Positions 44,591-58,957 are shown, numbered from the stretch's first letter. The stretch is 64,000 nt of DNA from Saccharum officinarum (GCA_020631735.1 CM036191.1:39105335-39169334), one strand, 5' to 3'. The notes: generated from the sequence alone by a model not told the origin. Made by a program: numbers and translations.

Positions 44591-47500
44591 TGTCACACCC
44601 GGTTTTCTAAAGAACAAAACCAGACTAATCATATGTGTGCCCAGGAAGTCCACACATATGTCAGAATGAAAAAAATATCAGAAACAATGTTATTATATAA
44701 CGTATACATAGCTATATTAACACTTACATCAGAGTATCGCGGAACGGTCACTAATCTTTTCTTCAGGCTCCAACATCACAGGGACGGCTGACTGGGGGTT
44801 CCATATGCCAAACACTTCTGAAAAGACTTCTAAAAACTCCACTACACTTTCATCCTTCTTCTGAGCAGCACCTTTCAACACACTGGAGTGTGGTGGAAAT
44901 AGCAAGAGTGAGTCCATGTCGAACTCAACAAATATAACATGGGGTTCATGAGGCTCAAAGGCATAACATAGGTTTATCAGCATGTAGCTTTTAATTAGCA
45001 TTATTTCAATATATCAATAATATCAAAGTGTCTCAATGTAACAATAAACATATGATCCATGTGAAATGATTAACGAATAGCAAAAACATATCTATTATTA
45101 ATGATCAACTATTCCATAAGGGTCCAAGGCCACTCGTGACCGTGAGCACGGCTGTTATAACAGTTTTACACTCTGCAGAGGTTGTACACTTTCACTGTGA
45201 GTCGTGATTTACCCTTTCGCCCGAGGTGATCAGCCTCTTGACCCACTACCAAGGAAGGTCGGCAGGGTTCACTATGAAGTCTTTCGAAGGTTCGTCTAAC
45301 AAGTTAGGGCCATTAGATTTCACTCGGCAAACAGATGTAGAGCCCCCCTTCCTGATGGCACAATAACACGCAGCCTATACACATGAGGACAGAGGCCGCA
45401 CTATACCCGATTCGTCAAGCCATTCTTACGCCATAAAGGAATACCACTAACAAGCTAGAAAAGGTCCTTCTATATGACTAAAGCCAGAGCCATTTTAGCC
45501 CTCACAGTTGTACTGTAAATCCCGGATTTTCGCTTATAGATGAGTCCTTATGGAGAGTAACAAGAGCACCAAAGTAACCCATGCTCTAGTACCCTTAAAC
45601 AGTAATAAAATCATCTTTTAATGTTTATTGCATATTCCATTAGTCAAATTACATGATCATAATTCATGTTGAGCACTAGCAATACTACTCAATGCAATAT
45701 AATAGGTATCAAGGAATAAGATCAACACTAAGTCATCCTTAACGAGGAATATATGCATAATGATATTATTTGCTTAATGTGAATAGGATAACAAGGATAA
45801 TCCCATGCTATACTTGCCTTAGAACTTGCTTTATGCCCAAAACAACTTGCTCTGAAAAACCTCAACTTAATCTTTTATTTGCAACTTCTGGCACTCAGCT
45901 TCTGGTCTTCATCTTCGGATCTTCGGTGCTCACAGATAGTCTTTCTTGTACTCGTAGCAACCAAGCACAGTAAACAAACAACAAACACAACTAAGAACAT
46001 GCATCAAACAAAAGAAACGCTTTAAAAGAGAACACATTAAAGGACACGGTACGTTGCTACAGTCACGAAAACATAAGAAACGCCAATAACGAAATTACGA
46101 TGGAAAATAAACGACTACCGAGAGTTTATATGAGAAAAAGAAAACTAATTGCATATAGATTAATATTTTATTTGAACGCATAAATTAAAACATGCTAAAC
46201 AATAATACTATCGAGAGTTTTTATATTATAAAGGAAACAACTACCAGCTTGATTAATTTTAATTAAGAAAAATCATGTGGAACATACTAATTCATATTAG
46301 TCAAATTATATTTTAATATTAGAAACAAGTTAAAACTAGTCATATTTTATTTATGAAAATGCCTCATATTATTTAATCAATAATCATATTTTAAATATAA
46401 ACATGCATGTATCAAAGTAAACTTTAACTTTTCAAATAGAAAATAAAATAAAATTTGAGAACATCTATTCAAATTATACATGATGCGTGTTGGAGCTGAT
46501 CATAATTTATTCATACAAAATTTGATATCGTTTATGCCAGTTAAACTTTAACTTGCAAAACAATATAACGTGTGAGCCCTAAAACAAGTTTATAATATAT
46601 ATCGTGCTTGTCTAAGCGTATTATAATTAGAACCTATTCAAGTTGCTAATATACATCTCACCTTAAAAAAAATACATAGCAGAAAGAATGGATCGAGTCT
46701 AACACAATTTGAATGGGCTCGTTAATCATGGACGTATACGTATACGTATACGTATACGCTCTGCTCTCCAAGCCTGGCAAGACTGCACTTGCATTCTGAA
46801 CTCGCTCTAGATGCTTGCATGTGGGTGCAGTGACAGACGTTTCATGATCATCCTATGTATGTATGTATGTATATATATATATTTATATATATATTTCTAT
46901 TGTATTTCAAGTTTTATTTTTCTAAAGAAAAACAGCCACAAACTTATCCATGACACCAACAATAGCAAAACAAGATGAAAAGTTTGTGAAATGATTCTAC
47001 GTGTCACTACGATCACACAGACGCGAACTACACGCAAATCGGAGGTAAAACGGAAAAGATACGAATTAAACAAGATTTTCTATAGTAAAATAATAAATTA
47101 ATTCTAACCATCGAAATTCAAAATTTGAAAATATACTGAACAGTAGTACCAACATGAAGATCTCGTAATTACGAACCTAACGAAATTTGAACGGATCAAA
47201 TCGGAGTTAAAACGAATATTCTACGCTATAATTAATGATAGTTTTGCAAATAACCGGGACTTATTTTTGAAAATAATAAATGAAATCTGATTTAAATAAG
47301 ATCCGGACTGCAGTTTGGATGGACGACTGAGAGTGATTGTATGTATATGTGTATTTCGGGATTTGTTTTTCTGAAAGAAAACGGCCATAATACATCTATG
47401 ACATCAGGATGACATCGTCTAGCTAGCCACTCAAATTGAGCGTGTGCTTGGCCGGCTGTGATCACGACTTTGCATCTAAACTGGCTTTATCCGAATCATG

Positions 47501-49323
47501 GTTAAACTAGACAATTTATAAAAATAAATAAATAAATATTTAAGTTGGTAAGTAATTATAAAAAGATCTATATTCTCCTATGTTGCTTTTATTTGGAAAC
47601 CAGTTTGCGTAATCATTAATCTAATTAATATTTAACTTACAAAATTTAGAGATGTGAGACATGTTAAAGGTTCCTACTAACATGTAACTTATAGTCGGCA
47701 CAGCTGTACCACGACCAAAACGAAACTAAACTTAGATCGCTTCTAGTTGGAAAGCTATTAAATAAATATTAATCTAATTAGCATTCAAGTTAATAAATTC
47801 GTGGTCAAGTGTCATGAAAAACATCGATACTAGCTAAATTATAATCATAAACACACATGTTAACATGAATGAAATTAATATTTATTTATGAAACCATGGG
47901 TATATAGTCTAAATTGCTTTTAATTATAAAGCTAGTACAAACATATTAATCAATATAATATTTAGCGATATATAGAAAAACAGGTGACATAAAAACTTTG
48001 TTACTATCGCGTAGAGCTCAACGTGACGAAACTAACGCGACTTGAATGACTCGAATCGGACGTAAAATAATTAAATGGTGGGGATTAAACGAATAGTGGC
48101 AAAACTGTAAATAACTTCATCTTGTACCTTGGGCTGCCTGGTGCCTGTACTGACGCAGGAGATGAAACGCTGCTGCTGCTGCTCGTACGTCGTAGGGAAA
48201 AGGGAGAGGCCTGGCCGGCCAGCCAGCTGGCGGCGGCTCGTCTGGTTCCTGGGGTGCAGATCGTGTTCTTCAGCACGCCTCCGTGGACGCGAGATCCAGC
48301 CAAGGAGAAGTAAAGGCAGGGGATGAACTCGTTCCTAACCCAGATGAAATTGAGGCATCACAGCCACGGGTCCTTGGGCGGTTGGCCGGCCGTGGCTTGG
48401 TGTGCACGTGGCCAGGCTGAGTTTACGCACGAGAGGCAGCAAAGCTACCGTACAGTACAGCGACGGCTTGCTCCCCTGCGCACGAACGGGGCGGAGAGGT
48501 TGGGTCAGGGTCTGTGGCCCGTGGTGGCGCGGAGTGCGGAGGATTTGTCGGAGTTGGCCGGCGGTGACACGATAAGAAGGGAGAAAATTCTAATTTACTA
48601 CACGAGAGATTTTCCAAACTAGGGGCTCCTCTTACGGTAGTTTTGGTGTGCTTTTACCCAAGGGATAGGTACGTATATATAGGGAGGAAAACTCTCCATC
48701 TCCATGTCAACTAGCGATATGGTGCTAATTGACGTTGCACCATCCACCTTTACTAATAGGCCTAATTAATTATTAAAGCCCATTAGTAAATAAAGATATG
48801 GGCCTTTGGGCATGAGGAAATCTGAGATATTTTATTATTTTCGGAATTAATTAATTTCATGGATAAAATAATTCTAGAAAAGTCCAGAATTATTATTTAA
48901 GCCACGAAAAATACCTCGAAGGCTCCGAAAATTTAGGAAAAATTCTCAGAGATATTTTAGAATGAGACGAACCCAAATAAAGTATTTGAAGCTCATGAAA
49001 AGATTGATGAAGAGATCAAGGAAAAAGATTAAGCTCACGGAAATTGAAATTTTAAATCCAGAAAATACCAAAAAGTTTTCCGGTGAGAAGCAAACGTCGT
49101 CCTATGGTATTTTGAAAATAATAGCACTCACCAACACCAAAGACAAGCATCACACAAACACCACATTATCAAATTAATATGAGAAAGTTTAAAACCACAA
49201 TTTTCTATATTTAAATTAGTAGCAACTTAACTTATCTAATAAATTTATTCAGATATTGAAATTATTTATTTTATTTAGTGTTTCCTATGCACAACCCAAA
49301 ATTAGAATTTTTGGGGTGTGACA
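44591..49323 (-). mobile_element. Element B, 3' LTR (minus strand, 4,733 bp)
   Basis: Bounded by TGTCACACCC and GGGGTGTGACA. It is colinear with 50688-55421, with roughly 35-40 differences noticed by eye, mostly transitions and single-base length changes, so the LTRs are about 99% identical. It contains a (CGTATA)n run near 46733-46758, a (TATG)n/(TA)n run near 46855-46880 and a GC-rich block at 48120-48610. The frames in that block (for example 48323-48622) occur in both LTRs but show no domain. At 4.7 kb it is unusually long for a plant LTR. Confidence 0.95.
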
Positions 49324-49340
49324 ATTCTACCCCACTTAAC
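49324..49340 (-). other. Polypurine tract of element B
   Basis: On the minus strand, GTTAAGTGGGGTAGAAT directly precedes the LTR start, equivalent to element A's TTAAGGGGGGTAGAAT. Confidence 0.88.
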
Positions 49341-50672
49341 AGGAATCTCGTCCCGAGATTCGAAGAGACTAGGGAGAAAGATAAAATAGACCAATAAGAT
49401 TGTTTTGAAACTTTTTGACAAGTTCGGATATAAGTGTCGAGGATTATCAAAGGTTAACAAAAGAACATTGGATTGATCGTTAAGATTGATTCAAGTTAAT
49501 GAAAGAAGGTCAAAGGATTGAAAGTCAGCATAAGTGAAAAGGAAGATCAAAGGAGATTGAAAACATAGATCAAGGTTGATCATCGAGTCTTCACTTTATA
49601 AGGTGTAAAAACAAGGGTGGAAATTAGCAAAAGATAATATAAGAGATAAAGAGATATCTTAAGGTACTCAAAACTCCTAGATTCAAGATTTATAAGATAT
49701 CACGAAAAAGTGACAGATTAGCATTAGTTGAAGAAAGGTAAAGACCAGTCTTCCGTTTTACCATTCAGGTAGACCTGTGAGAATGATAAATTGATCTTCA
49801 AGTCTTTGTAGGTCCTGGAATTAGGATTTATAAGATGTAAGGACAATGGTCAAAAGTTGTCAAATGTTGATAAGAAAAGTAAAGATTGATGGCAAGAAGG
49901 TGAGACTAGTTAAGAGGCAAGGACTAGCAAAAGATGATATTATGATAGCGATTGGTCTTTGGATCTTCTTCTCTCGTGACTTGAGATGCTTGATATTAAT
50001 GATGGTAGCGGACGCTACCCCACTTAACAAAGATCTTGTTCCACCTGGCGATGTCATTGAAGGCAACACTTTCTTTAAGGCTTGCTGCTATTGATGAGTC
50101 CTTCATGTGTTGATCCTCCCTTGGGTTAAGATAAAGGAGAAAGCATAGAAACCAAGAGTAAGCATGGATGATTTATGAAACTATAAGAATTAGGATTGAT
50201 CGAAGGTTAAGTAGATCAAGAGAGGATACTACCCCACTTTAACATAGATTGAGCTAATTCTCAAGATGATTTCGGGCCTCCTTTGGAACACAAGAACAAA
50301 GACAACACACAGGCATTACATCAAACAATACAAGCACACATCAGGCAAAACAATGCACCAATCACATCATCAGTACTACACGTGCTTCTTCAACAATGGT
50401 GGTCATCCTAATGGCACATTGGAGATGATGAAAGGCCATCAAACTTTTGAACAAGGTAAGATCAGAAAACTTTTGGTAAAAACAACACAAATCAAAAACC
50501 AAGGGAGTAAGAAATAATAGCTCAAAGGAAGCTATCAAGGAAGGGATACAACAAGACAAGGAACAGGAAATAGTCAAAATCAATGAGTCAAGGGATGAGA
50601 AAATAGTTTTATAGTAAAATGAGTTTTAGAATACGTCTAGTGCTACTTGGCATACGTCCTACAGTCAACACC
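49341..50672 (-). mobile_element. Element B internal region, no gag or pol
   Basis: Only about 1.3 kb, purine-rich and without any retroviral motif, so element B is non-autonomous. Two more polypurine-like modules occur inside it on the minus strand: GTTAAGTGGGGTAGCG near 50015-50030 and TTAAAGTGGGGTAGTA near 50227-50242. Small frames at 49846-50094 and 50266-50517 have no domain. Confidence 0.8.
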
Positions 50673-50684
50673 GCTCCGATACCA
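50673..50684 (-). other. Primer binding site of element B
   Basis: TGGTATCGGAGC on the minus strand, one base different from element A's TGGTATCAGAGC, three bases from the LTR end. An initiator Met tRNA primer is inferred. Confidence 0.88.
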
Positions 50685-50687
50685 CTC

Positions 50688-53600
50688 TGTCACACCCGGT
50701 TTTCTAAAGAACAAAACCAGGCTAATCATATGTGTGCCCAGGAAGTCCACACATATGTCAGAATGAAAAAAATATCAGAAACAATGTTATTATATAACGT
50801 ATACATAGCTATATTAACACTTACATCAGAGTATCGCGGAACGGTCACTAATCTTTTCTTCAGGCTCCAACATCACAGGGACGGCTGACTGGGGGTTCCA
50901 TATGCCAAACACTTCTGAAAAGACTTCTAAAAACTCCACTACACTTTCATCCTTCTTCTGAGCAGCACCTTTCAACACACTGGAATGTGGTGGAAATACC
51001 AAGAGTGAGTCCATGTCGAACTCAACAAATATAACATGGGGTTCATGAGGCTCAAAGGCATAACATAGGTTTATCAGCATGTAGCTTTTAATTAGCATTA
51101 TTTCAATATATCAATAATATCAAAGTGTCTCAATGTAACAATAAACATATGATCCATGTGAAATGATTAATGAATAGCAAAAACATATCCATTATTAATG
51201 ATCAACTATTCCATAAGGGTCCAAGGCCACTCGTGACCGTGAGCACGGCTGTTATAACAGTTTTACACTCTGTAGAGGTTGTACACTTTTACTGTGAGTC
51301 GTGATTTACCCTTTCGCCCGAGGTGATCAGCCTCTTGACCCACTACCAAGGAAGGTCGGCAGGGTTCACTATGAAGTCTTTCGAAGGTTCGTCTAACAAG
51401 TTAGGACCATTAGATTTCACTCGGCAAATAGATGTAGAGCCCCCTTCCTGATGGCACAATAACACGCAGCCTATACACATGAGGACAGAGGCCGCACTAT
51501 ACCCGATTCGTCAAGCCATTCTTACGCCACAAAGGAATACCACTAACAAGCTAGAAAAGGTCCTTCTATATGACTAAAGCCAGAGCCATTTTAGCCCTCA
51601 TAGTTGTACTGTAAATCCCGGATTTTCGCTTATAGATGAGTCCTTATGGAGAGTAACAAGAGCACCAAAGTAACCCCATGCTCTAGTACCCTTAAACAGT
51701 AATAAAATCATCTTTTAATGTTTATTGCATATTCCATTAGTCAAATTACATGATCATAGTTCATGTTGAGCACTAGCAATACTACTCAATGCAATATAAT
51801 AGGTATCAAGGAATAAGATCAACACTAAGTCATCCTTAACAAGGAATATATGTATAATGATATTATTTGCTTAATGTGAATAGGATAACAAGGATAATCC
51901 CATGCTATACTTGCCTTAGAACTTGCTTTATGCCCAAAACAACTTGCTCTGAAAAACCTCAACTTAATCTTTCATTTGCAACTTCTGGCACTCAGCTTCT
52001 GGTCTTCATCTTCGGATCTTCGGTGCTCACAGATAGTCTTTCTTCTACTCGTAGCAACCAAGCACAGTAAACAAACAACAAACACAACTAAGAACATGCA
52101 TCAAACAAAAGAAACGCTTTAAAAGAGAACGCATTAAAGGACACGGTACGTTGCTACAGTCACGAAAACATAAGAAACGCCAATAACGAAATTATGATGG
52201 AAAATAAACGACTACCGAGAGTTTATATGAGAAAAAGAAAACTAATTGCATATAGATTAATATTTTATTTGAACGCATAAATTAAAACATGCTAAACAAT
52301 AATACTATCGAGAGTTTTTATATTATAAAGGAAACAACTACCAGCTTGATTAATTTTAATTAAGAAAAATCATGTGGAACATACTAATTCATATTAGTCA
52401 AATTATATTTTAATATTAGAAACAAGTTAAAACTAGTCATATTTTATTTATGAAAATGCCTCATATTATTTAATCAATAATCATATTTTAAATATAAACA
52501 TGCATGTATCAAAGTAAACTTTAACTTTTCAAATAGAAAACAAAATAAAATTTGAGAACATCTATTCAAATTATACATGATGCGTGTTGGAGCTGATCAT
52601 AATTTATTCATACATAATTTGATATCGTTTATGCCAGTTAAACTTTAACTTGCAAAACAATATAACGTGTGAGCCCTAAAACAAGTTTATAATATATATC
52701 GTGCTTGTCTAAGCGTATTATAATTAGAACGTATTCAAGTTGCTAATATACATCTCACCTTAAAAAAATACATAGCAGAAAGAATGGATCGAGTCTAACA
52801 CAATTTGAATGGGCTCGTTAATCATGGACGTATACGTATACGTATACGTATACGCTCTGCTCTCCAAGCCTGGCAAGACTGCACTTGCATTCTGAACTCG
52901 CTCTAGATGCTTGCATGTGGGTGCAGTGACAGACGTTTCATGATCATCCTATGTATGTATGTATGTATATATATATATATTTATATATATATTTCTATTG
53001 TATTTCAAGTTTTATTTTTCTAAAGAAAAACAACCACAAACTTATCCATGACACCAACAATAGCAAAACAAGATGAAAAGTTTGTGAAATGATTCTACGT
53101 GTCACTACGATCACACAGACGCGAACTACACGCAAATCGGAGGTAAAACGGAAAAGATACGAATTAAACAAGATTTTCTATAGTAAAATAATAAATTAAT
53201 TCTAACCATCGAAATTCAAAATTTGAAAATATACTGAACAGTAGTACCAACATGAAGATCTCGTAATTACGAACCTAACGAAATTTGAACGGATCAAATC
53301 GGAGTTAAAACGAATATTCTACGCTATAATTAATGATAGTTTTGCAAATAACCGGGACTTATTTTTGAAAATAATAAATGAAATCTGATTTAAATAAGAT
53401 CCGGACTGCAGTTTGGATGGACGACTGAGAGTGATTGTATGTATATGTGTATTTCGGGATTTATTTTTCTGAAAGAAAACGGCCATAATACATCTATGAC
53501 ATCAGGATGACATCGTCTAGCTAGCCACTCAAATTGAGCGTGTGCTTGGCCGGCTGTGATCACGACTTTGCATCTAAACTGGCTTTATCCGAATCATGGT

Positions 53601-55421
53601 TAAACTAGACAATTTATAAAAATAAATAAATAAATATTTAAGTTGGTAAGTAATTATAAAAAGATCTATATTCTCCTATGTTGCTTTTATTTGGAAACCA
53701 GTTTGCGTAATCATTAATCTAATTAATATTTAACTTACAAAATTTAGAGATGTGAGACATGTTAAAGGTTCCTACTAACATGTAACTTATAGTCGGCACA
53801 GCTGTACCACGACCAAAACGAAACTAAACTTAGATCGCTTCTAGTTGGAAAGCTATTAAATAAATATTAATCTAATTAGCATTCAAGTTAATAAATTCGT
53901 GGTCAAGTGTCATGAAAAACATCGATACTAGCTAAATTATAATCATAAACACACATGTTAACATGAATGAAATTAATATTTATTTATGAAACCATGGGTA
54001 TATAGTCTAAATTGCTTTTAATTATAAAGCTAGTACAAACATATTAATCAATATAATATTTAGCGATATATAGAAAAACAGGTGACATAAAAACTTTGTT
54101 ACTATCGCGTAGAGCTCAACGTGACGAAACTAACGCGACTTGAATGACTCGAATCGGACGTAAAATAATTAAATGGTGGGGATTAAACGAATAGTGGCAA
54201 AACTGTAAATAACTTCATCTTGTACCTTGGGCTGCCTGGTGCCTGTACGGACGCAGGAGATGAAACGCTGCTGCTGCTGCTCGTACGTCGTAGGGAAAAG
54301 GGAGAGGCCTGGCCGGCCAGCCAGCTGGCGGCGGCTCGTCTGGTTCCTGGGGTGCAGATCGTGTTCTTCAGCACGCCTCCGTGGACGCGAGATCCAGCCA
54401 AGGAGAAGTAAAGGCAGGGGATGAACTCGTTCCTAACCCAGATGAAATTGAGGCATCACAGCCACGGGTCCTTGGGCGGTTGGCCGGCCGTGGCTTGGTG
54501 TGCACGTGGCCAGGCTGAGTTGACGCACGAGAGGCAGCAAAGCTACCGTACAGTACAGCGACGGCTTGCTCCCCTGCGCACGAACGGGGCGGAGAGGCAG
54601 GGTCAGGGTCTGTGGCCCGTGGTGGCGCGGAGTGCGGAGGATTTGTCGGAGTTGGCCGGCGGTGACACGATAAGAAGGGAGAAAATTCTAATTTACTACA
54701 CGAGAGATTTTCCAAACTAGGGGCTCCTCTTACGGTAGTTTTGGTGTGCTTTTACCCAAGGGATAGGTACGTATATATAGGGAGGAAAACTCTCCATCTC
54801 CATGTCAACTAGCGATATGGTGCTAATTGACGTTGCACCATCCACCTTTACTAATAGGCCTAATTAATTATGAAAGCCCATTAGTAAATAAAGACATGGG
54901 CCTTTGGGCATGAGGAAATCTGAGATATTTTATTATTTTCAGAATTAATTAATTTCATGGATAAAATAATTCTAGAAAAGTCCAGAATTATTATTTAAGC
55001 CACGAAAAATACCTCGAAGGCTCCGAAAATTTAGGGAAAATTCTCAGAGATATTTTAGAATGAGACGAACCCAAATAAAGTATTTGAAGCTCATGAAAAG
55101 ATTGATGAAGAGATCAAGAAAAAAGATTAAGCTCACGGAAATTGAAATTTTAAATCCAGAAAATACCAAAAAGTTTTCCGGTGAGAAGCAAACGTCGTCC
55201 TATGGTATTTTGAAAATAATAGCACTCACCAACACCAAAGACAAGCATCACACAAACACCACATTATCAAATTAATATGAGAAAGTTTAAAACCACAATT
55301 TTCTATATTTAAATTAGCAGCAACTTAACTTATCTTATAAATTTATTCAGATATTGAAATTATTTATTTTATTTAGTGTTTCCTATGCACAACCCAAAAT
55401 TAGAATTTTTGGGGTGTGACA
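50688..55421 (-). mobile_element. Element B, 5' LTR (minus strand, 4,734 bp)
   Basis: Partner of 44591-49323 with the same ends and landmarks. As the 5' LTR it would carry the active promoter. A TATA-like GTATATATAGGG occurs near 54770 on the plus strand and several TATA-like runs exist on the minus strand, so the start cannot be fixed. The high identity between LTRs indicates a recent insertion. With a grass LTR rate of about 1.3e-8 per site per year, my eye count gives a rough age of a few hundred thousand years. Confidence 0.95.
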
Positions 55422-55426
55422 ATATA
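55422..55426. other. Right target-site duplication of element B (ATATA)
   Basis: Matches 44586-44590. It shows that the element is a single complete insertion and not a recombinant. Confidence 0.9.
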
Positions 55427-58148
55427 TGTGAAAAGTACATGTGCAAATGCAGTTGGAGGAACATGTACATAAGTAACTAAAGTATATCTAAGCCAGATAT
55501 TAAAGATAATAAATATCTATGAGTATTATGATATGAACACACATAAGAGAGAGCAAATTAAATTAAGCAGTTTTAATTTGGGCCTCACATTTATCCTTGA
55601 ATGTCTAATACTTTTTATCTCTTAGAATTACAAGCTCATACTGGAGCATGTTGATGGTGATGGACTAGTGACCGTAACTAAAGTGGCTTAGCAGACAACA
55701 AGAAACACTACCACTAGATCAAAGCTCCTAGCCTCCTAAGACTAGTGAAGGTACCTGAATACCAGATATGGCTGAACTGATCAGAGCGCTGCACACAGAG
55801 CTCTATGAGAATGATTTTCTTCTTTCGTTTTTGCTCCCAACAGGACGTCGTTAATCAGAAATATCGGTGCTCTCTGTGAGAATGAAAAAGTGAAAATCAG
55901 AGCTGTTTCATCGATTAAGTACCGGAGGTCAAGGAGGTTTCCACATAAACCATTGTATGTACCATAGTCTGAGCAGAGCACGGTTCATGGATGCGCCTGA
56001 TGGTTGAAACTGACAGATGTCAGTCTGTATTAATTATGATAGCCAATTACTTTGCCTCCGGACATGATCTTCACTTAGGATAACATTTCTTTTACTCTGG
56101 ACATGATTTTTTTCTATTAGGTTCTCTGTCCACAGAAAAAAATCCAGCCTTCACGTCGAGTGATGGTGGTACTGTTTTTCTTAACTCATGGTTCTTTGCT
56201 TAGCTGGTCACAAAAAAGTGAAGCAATAGGTGCACTTCATATCAAGACATATGAATAGTGAAGTATATATTTAAGAAAAGAAAGAGGGAACCAAAACATC
56301 TAAATTGTATAATCCACAACTCCTATGTCTGATTCATTTGGAAAAAAAACAGATAATGAATATGTTACTTACCAGACTGAAACAATATATAAACCAAGGA
56401 GCCGGCTGAAAACGCAAAGAGCAGTTCCTACTTAGCACCGCTTCGGCAGCAAGAAATGTAGAGAACTTGTATGTAGCTAGTAGACAACTAACTATATAAG
56501 GGGGACTTGCAACCTCAGTGCAATCACCGGTGCCTGATGGCACTGAAAGAAGATTTGGAAGGATTCTTTGGGCCTTCTTCCAGTTGACGCACAAGTCATG
56601 TGCAGTGTGCCATCACAGTATTGAACGCACGTCACAGCAGCCACATGTTTGGGCACATCCATTGGATGACATTTCCAGGCAGACGATGAAATTGAAAGGA
56701 ATTAAATCTACGAAACTGAGAGCAAATGCCCATTGGATCACATTTAATTTCCACGCAGAGGATGGAATTGAAAGGAGTAAATCTATGAAATAGAAAGCAA
56801 GAGTGACAGTTCGACGGCTTAATTAAAAAAAAAAAAGAGTGACTTGTTCCACGCATGCCATGCACTCCCCCTAGTCCTGTACTCCTCCGGTCCCTGTTAT
56901 TGCAGTTTGCAGAATTTAAGGCGGCCAAGTCTACGGAAGGCACTGAAAATTGGCCTCTCGCTCTCAGTTACAGCCCCTGTCCAAACTGCTCTACCGATGG
57001 AGTCGAAACTTGGTTGAGATGACCAGCGTGTCATCTTAATTTGGGAGTTGGTAGTATACCACTGTAAAATCTTACTGTGCACCTTGAATGCGCAAAACAA
57101 ATAGCCAGAGTACGTAACCCCGGCTTGGCTGCCACAGGTTCATGCACATTTCCGGAGAAATAATCAGCCTTTGCAACTTGGAACAGATGGAAGCAATCCT
57201 TGACGCGTCTGGGTTCCTATTCGCACACATTCTGCGTTCTCCGTTAACAAAAGAGGAACATATGAAACAGGGTTCTTGCCAATAGATGAAAGTATTTACT
57301 GCTGGCCTCCCCCATTTTGCAACTCCTCGAGGGAGGAAGGCACTAGGCACCTGAGCTTGAGCCCCCTTTCTCAGATCGGATTCTTGAACCAGCTGGGAGC
57401 GTGAGTCCATGGCTAGTGCAACATCACATCTCGTGCCACTAGCAGATGCTCTCGGAGTCGGTCGTTGCAAATCCTCTTGGCTGCCAAGCTTTGCAGTTCC
57501 CTTGACCAGCTTGGCGTCGTTGTAGCCATCGAACTTTTGCCAGAAGACTTGGAAATGGAGCCGTGGCTTGCTATACACTGGCTTGTTGTTTGCACGGCAG
57601 CTTCGAAGGTCGCCAGGCGCTAGTCTCGGGCGGCGTTGTCATTTTTATCGCCTGGCCCATCACTGTAAGTGGTGTCTTCCTCAGCTTCGGCTCCTCCTAT
57701 TCTTCGTGGCTGCAGTAGCGTTCTCTTTCTGGGCCGGCCTTCTGTAGCTGCCGATGCCAGCGAGCTGTGAACCACTTTCCCGGCCTACCAAGGCAGGGGA
57801 ACCAGGAGGAGGGTGCTTCCGGTTCACGGTGTTCTAATCGTTGGCGGTGTCGGTGTCGGTGTCGGCACTGGCGTAGGGTTTTGCGTGTCCTGAATTTTTT
57901 TTCATTTTTCATTTTTTCTCGGTTCTAGCAGGTTTGATCACGGGTGGGTTTGCGGATGCCGCGCGTTGAAGCCTAGGGGGATTTGATACAAACAATGATG
58001 GGATAGTTTGGAGTGTTCCCTTATAGTAGAGAGTAGGGCCAAGTACGGAATGCCAGAATTTTTCCAGGTTGCTGCATTTTTCTTGAAAATGAACTTATTT
58101 CTTTAAAATTAAATAATATCAATTTATGTAAAATTCTTGTGTCCCAAA
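55427..58148. other. Unclassified intergenic stretch
   Basis: No gene is recognised. The longest frame, 57072-57578 on the minus strand (168 codons), has no domain I know and no clear splice context. A near-duplicate phrase (ATTGAAAGGA.TAAATCTA.GAAA) occurs twice at 56690-56800. A (GGTGTC)n run lies near 57843-57862. Confidence 0.35.
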
Positions 58149-58917
58149 TGTTAGAATTTATATGGATAGTTCCCTAAATCCATATGAAGAAATTCTAAAT
58201 AAATCTCAAAAGCCCAATACATGTGTTCACTGATGGGCTTTAATGATTAAACCCATGTGTAGAGGTGAAAGGTACTACATTAATTAGTAACATATTGCTA
58301 GTTGATATGGGGTAGGGGATTCTCGTTCCTATATATATGTACCAATCCACCTGGGGTAAATACACAACAAAAACTACTATTGGAAGTTCTAGTTGAAAAA
58401 TCCTGAGGTAGCCAATTTGTATTTTTCCTCTTCTCGCTACTACGCTACCACCGTAGTCTCTCCATTTCGATCGTCTGCGTGCACCGGCGTTCTGGAGAGC
58501 AGGTCTCCGAAACCCTCGTCCTTTTGATCCTGCACCAGGAGAGGATGAATAAGGTTTTCGGGAAGCGCTCTTCGCGCGACTGCTCCCAACTTCCATGACG
58601 GCTCATTTTCTGATGGCTGCAGATGGACGTTGTCTCCACAACCAGCAGACTCGTAGCATCTTCAACAGGAACGTTCCTCCACCATTCATCAACGACATCG
58701 TGACATTGTCTCTCTCTACAATCAAAAGGTACACAGCTCGTGATCCATTGTCTCGGTTGATGCTGTTTAATCTGACTAGTGTAAGAGCTATGTTTACACT
58801 AGTTCTTGTGTTCATGCTATTAAATCATACTAGTATATGAGCTATGCTTATACTAGTTTCTGAGATCGTCATGATTTATATTCTGGTTTTAATCTAGAAA
58901 TTGCCTAATTATTCAAC
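58149..58917 (+). mobile_element. Probable copia LTR and leader
   Basis: TGTTAGAATTTATATGG begins an LTR-like stretch with GCCCA/TGGGC motifs and a TATA-like CCTATATATATG near 58329. It is followed by a leader ending CCTAATTATTCAACA before the gag start. The exact LTR end and primer site could not be fixed. Confidence 0.5.
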
Positions 58918-58957
58918 ATTCCAAAAACCTTATTATAGGCTCTTTCCTTATTTAACT

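Noticed and set aside
48085..48622. Frames of 63-99 codons in the GC-rich part of element B's LTR, repeated at 54183-54720
   Set aside because: Their conservation in both LTRs follows from LTR identity after one recent insertion and is not evidence for a protein.
57072..57578. 168-codon minus-strand frame as a gene
   Set aside because: No recognisable domain, no splice or promoter context, and a transposon-rich setting. Left as unclassified.
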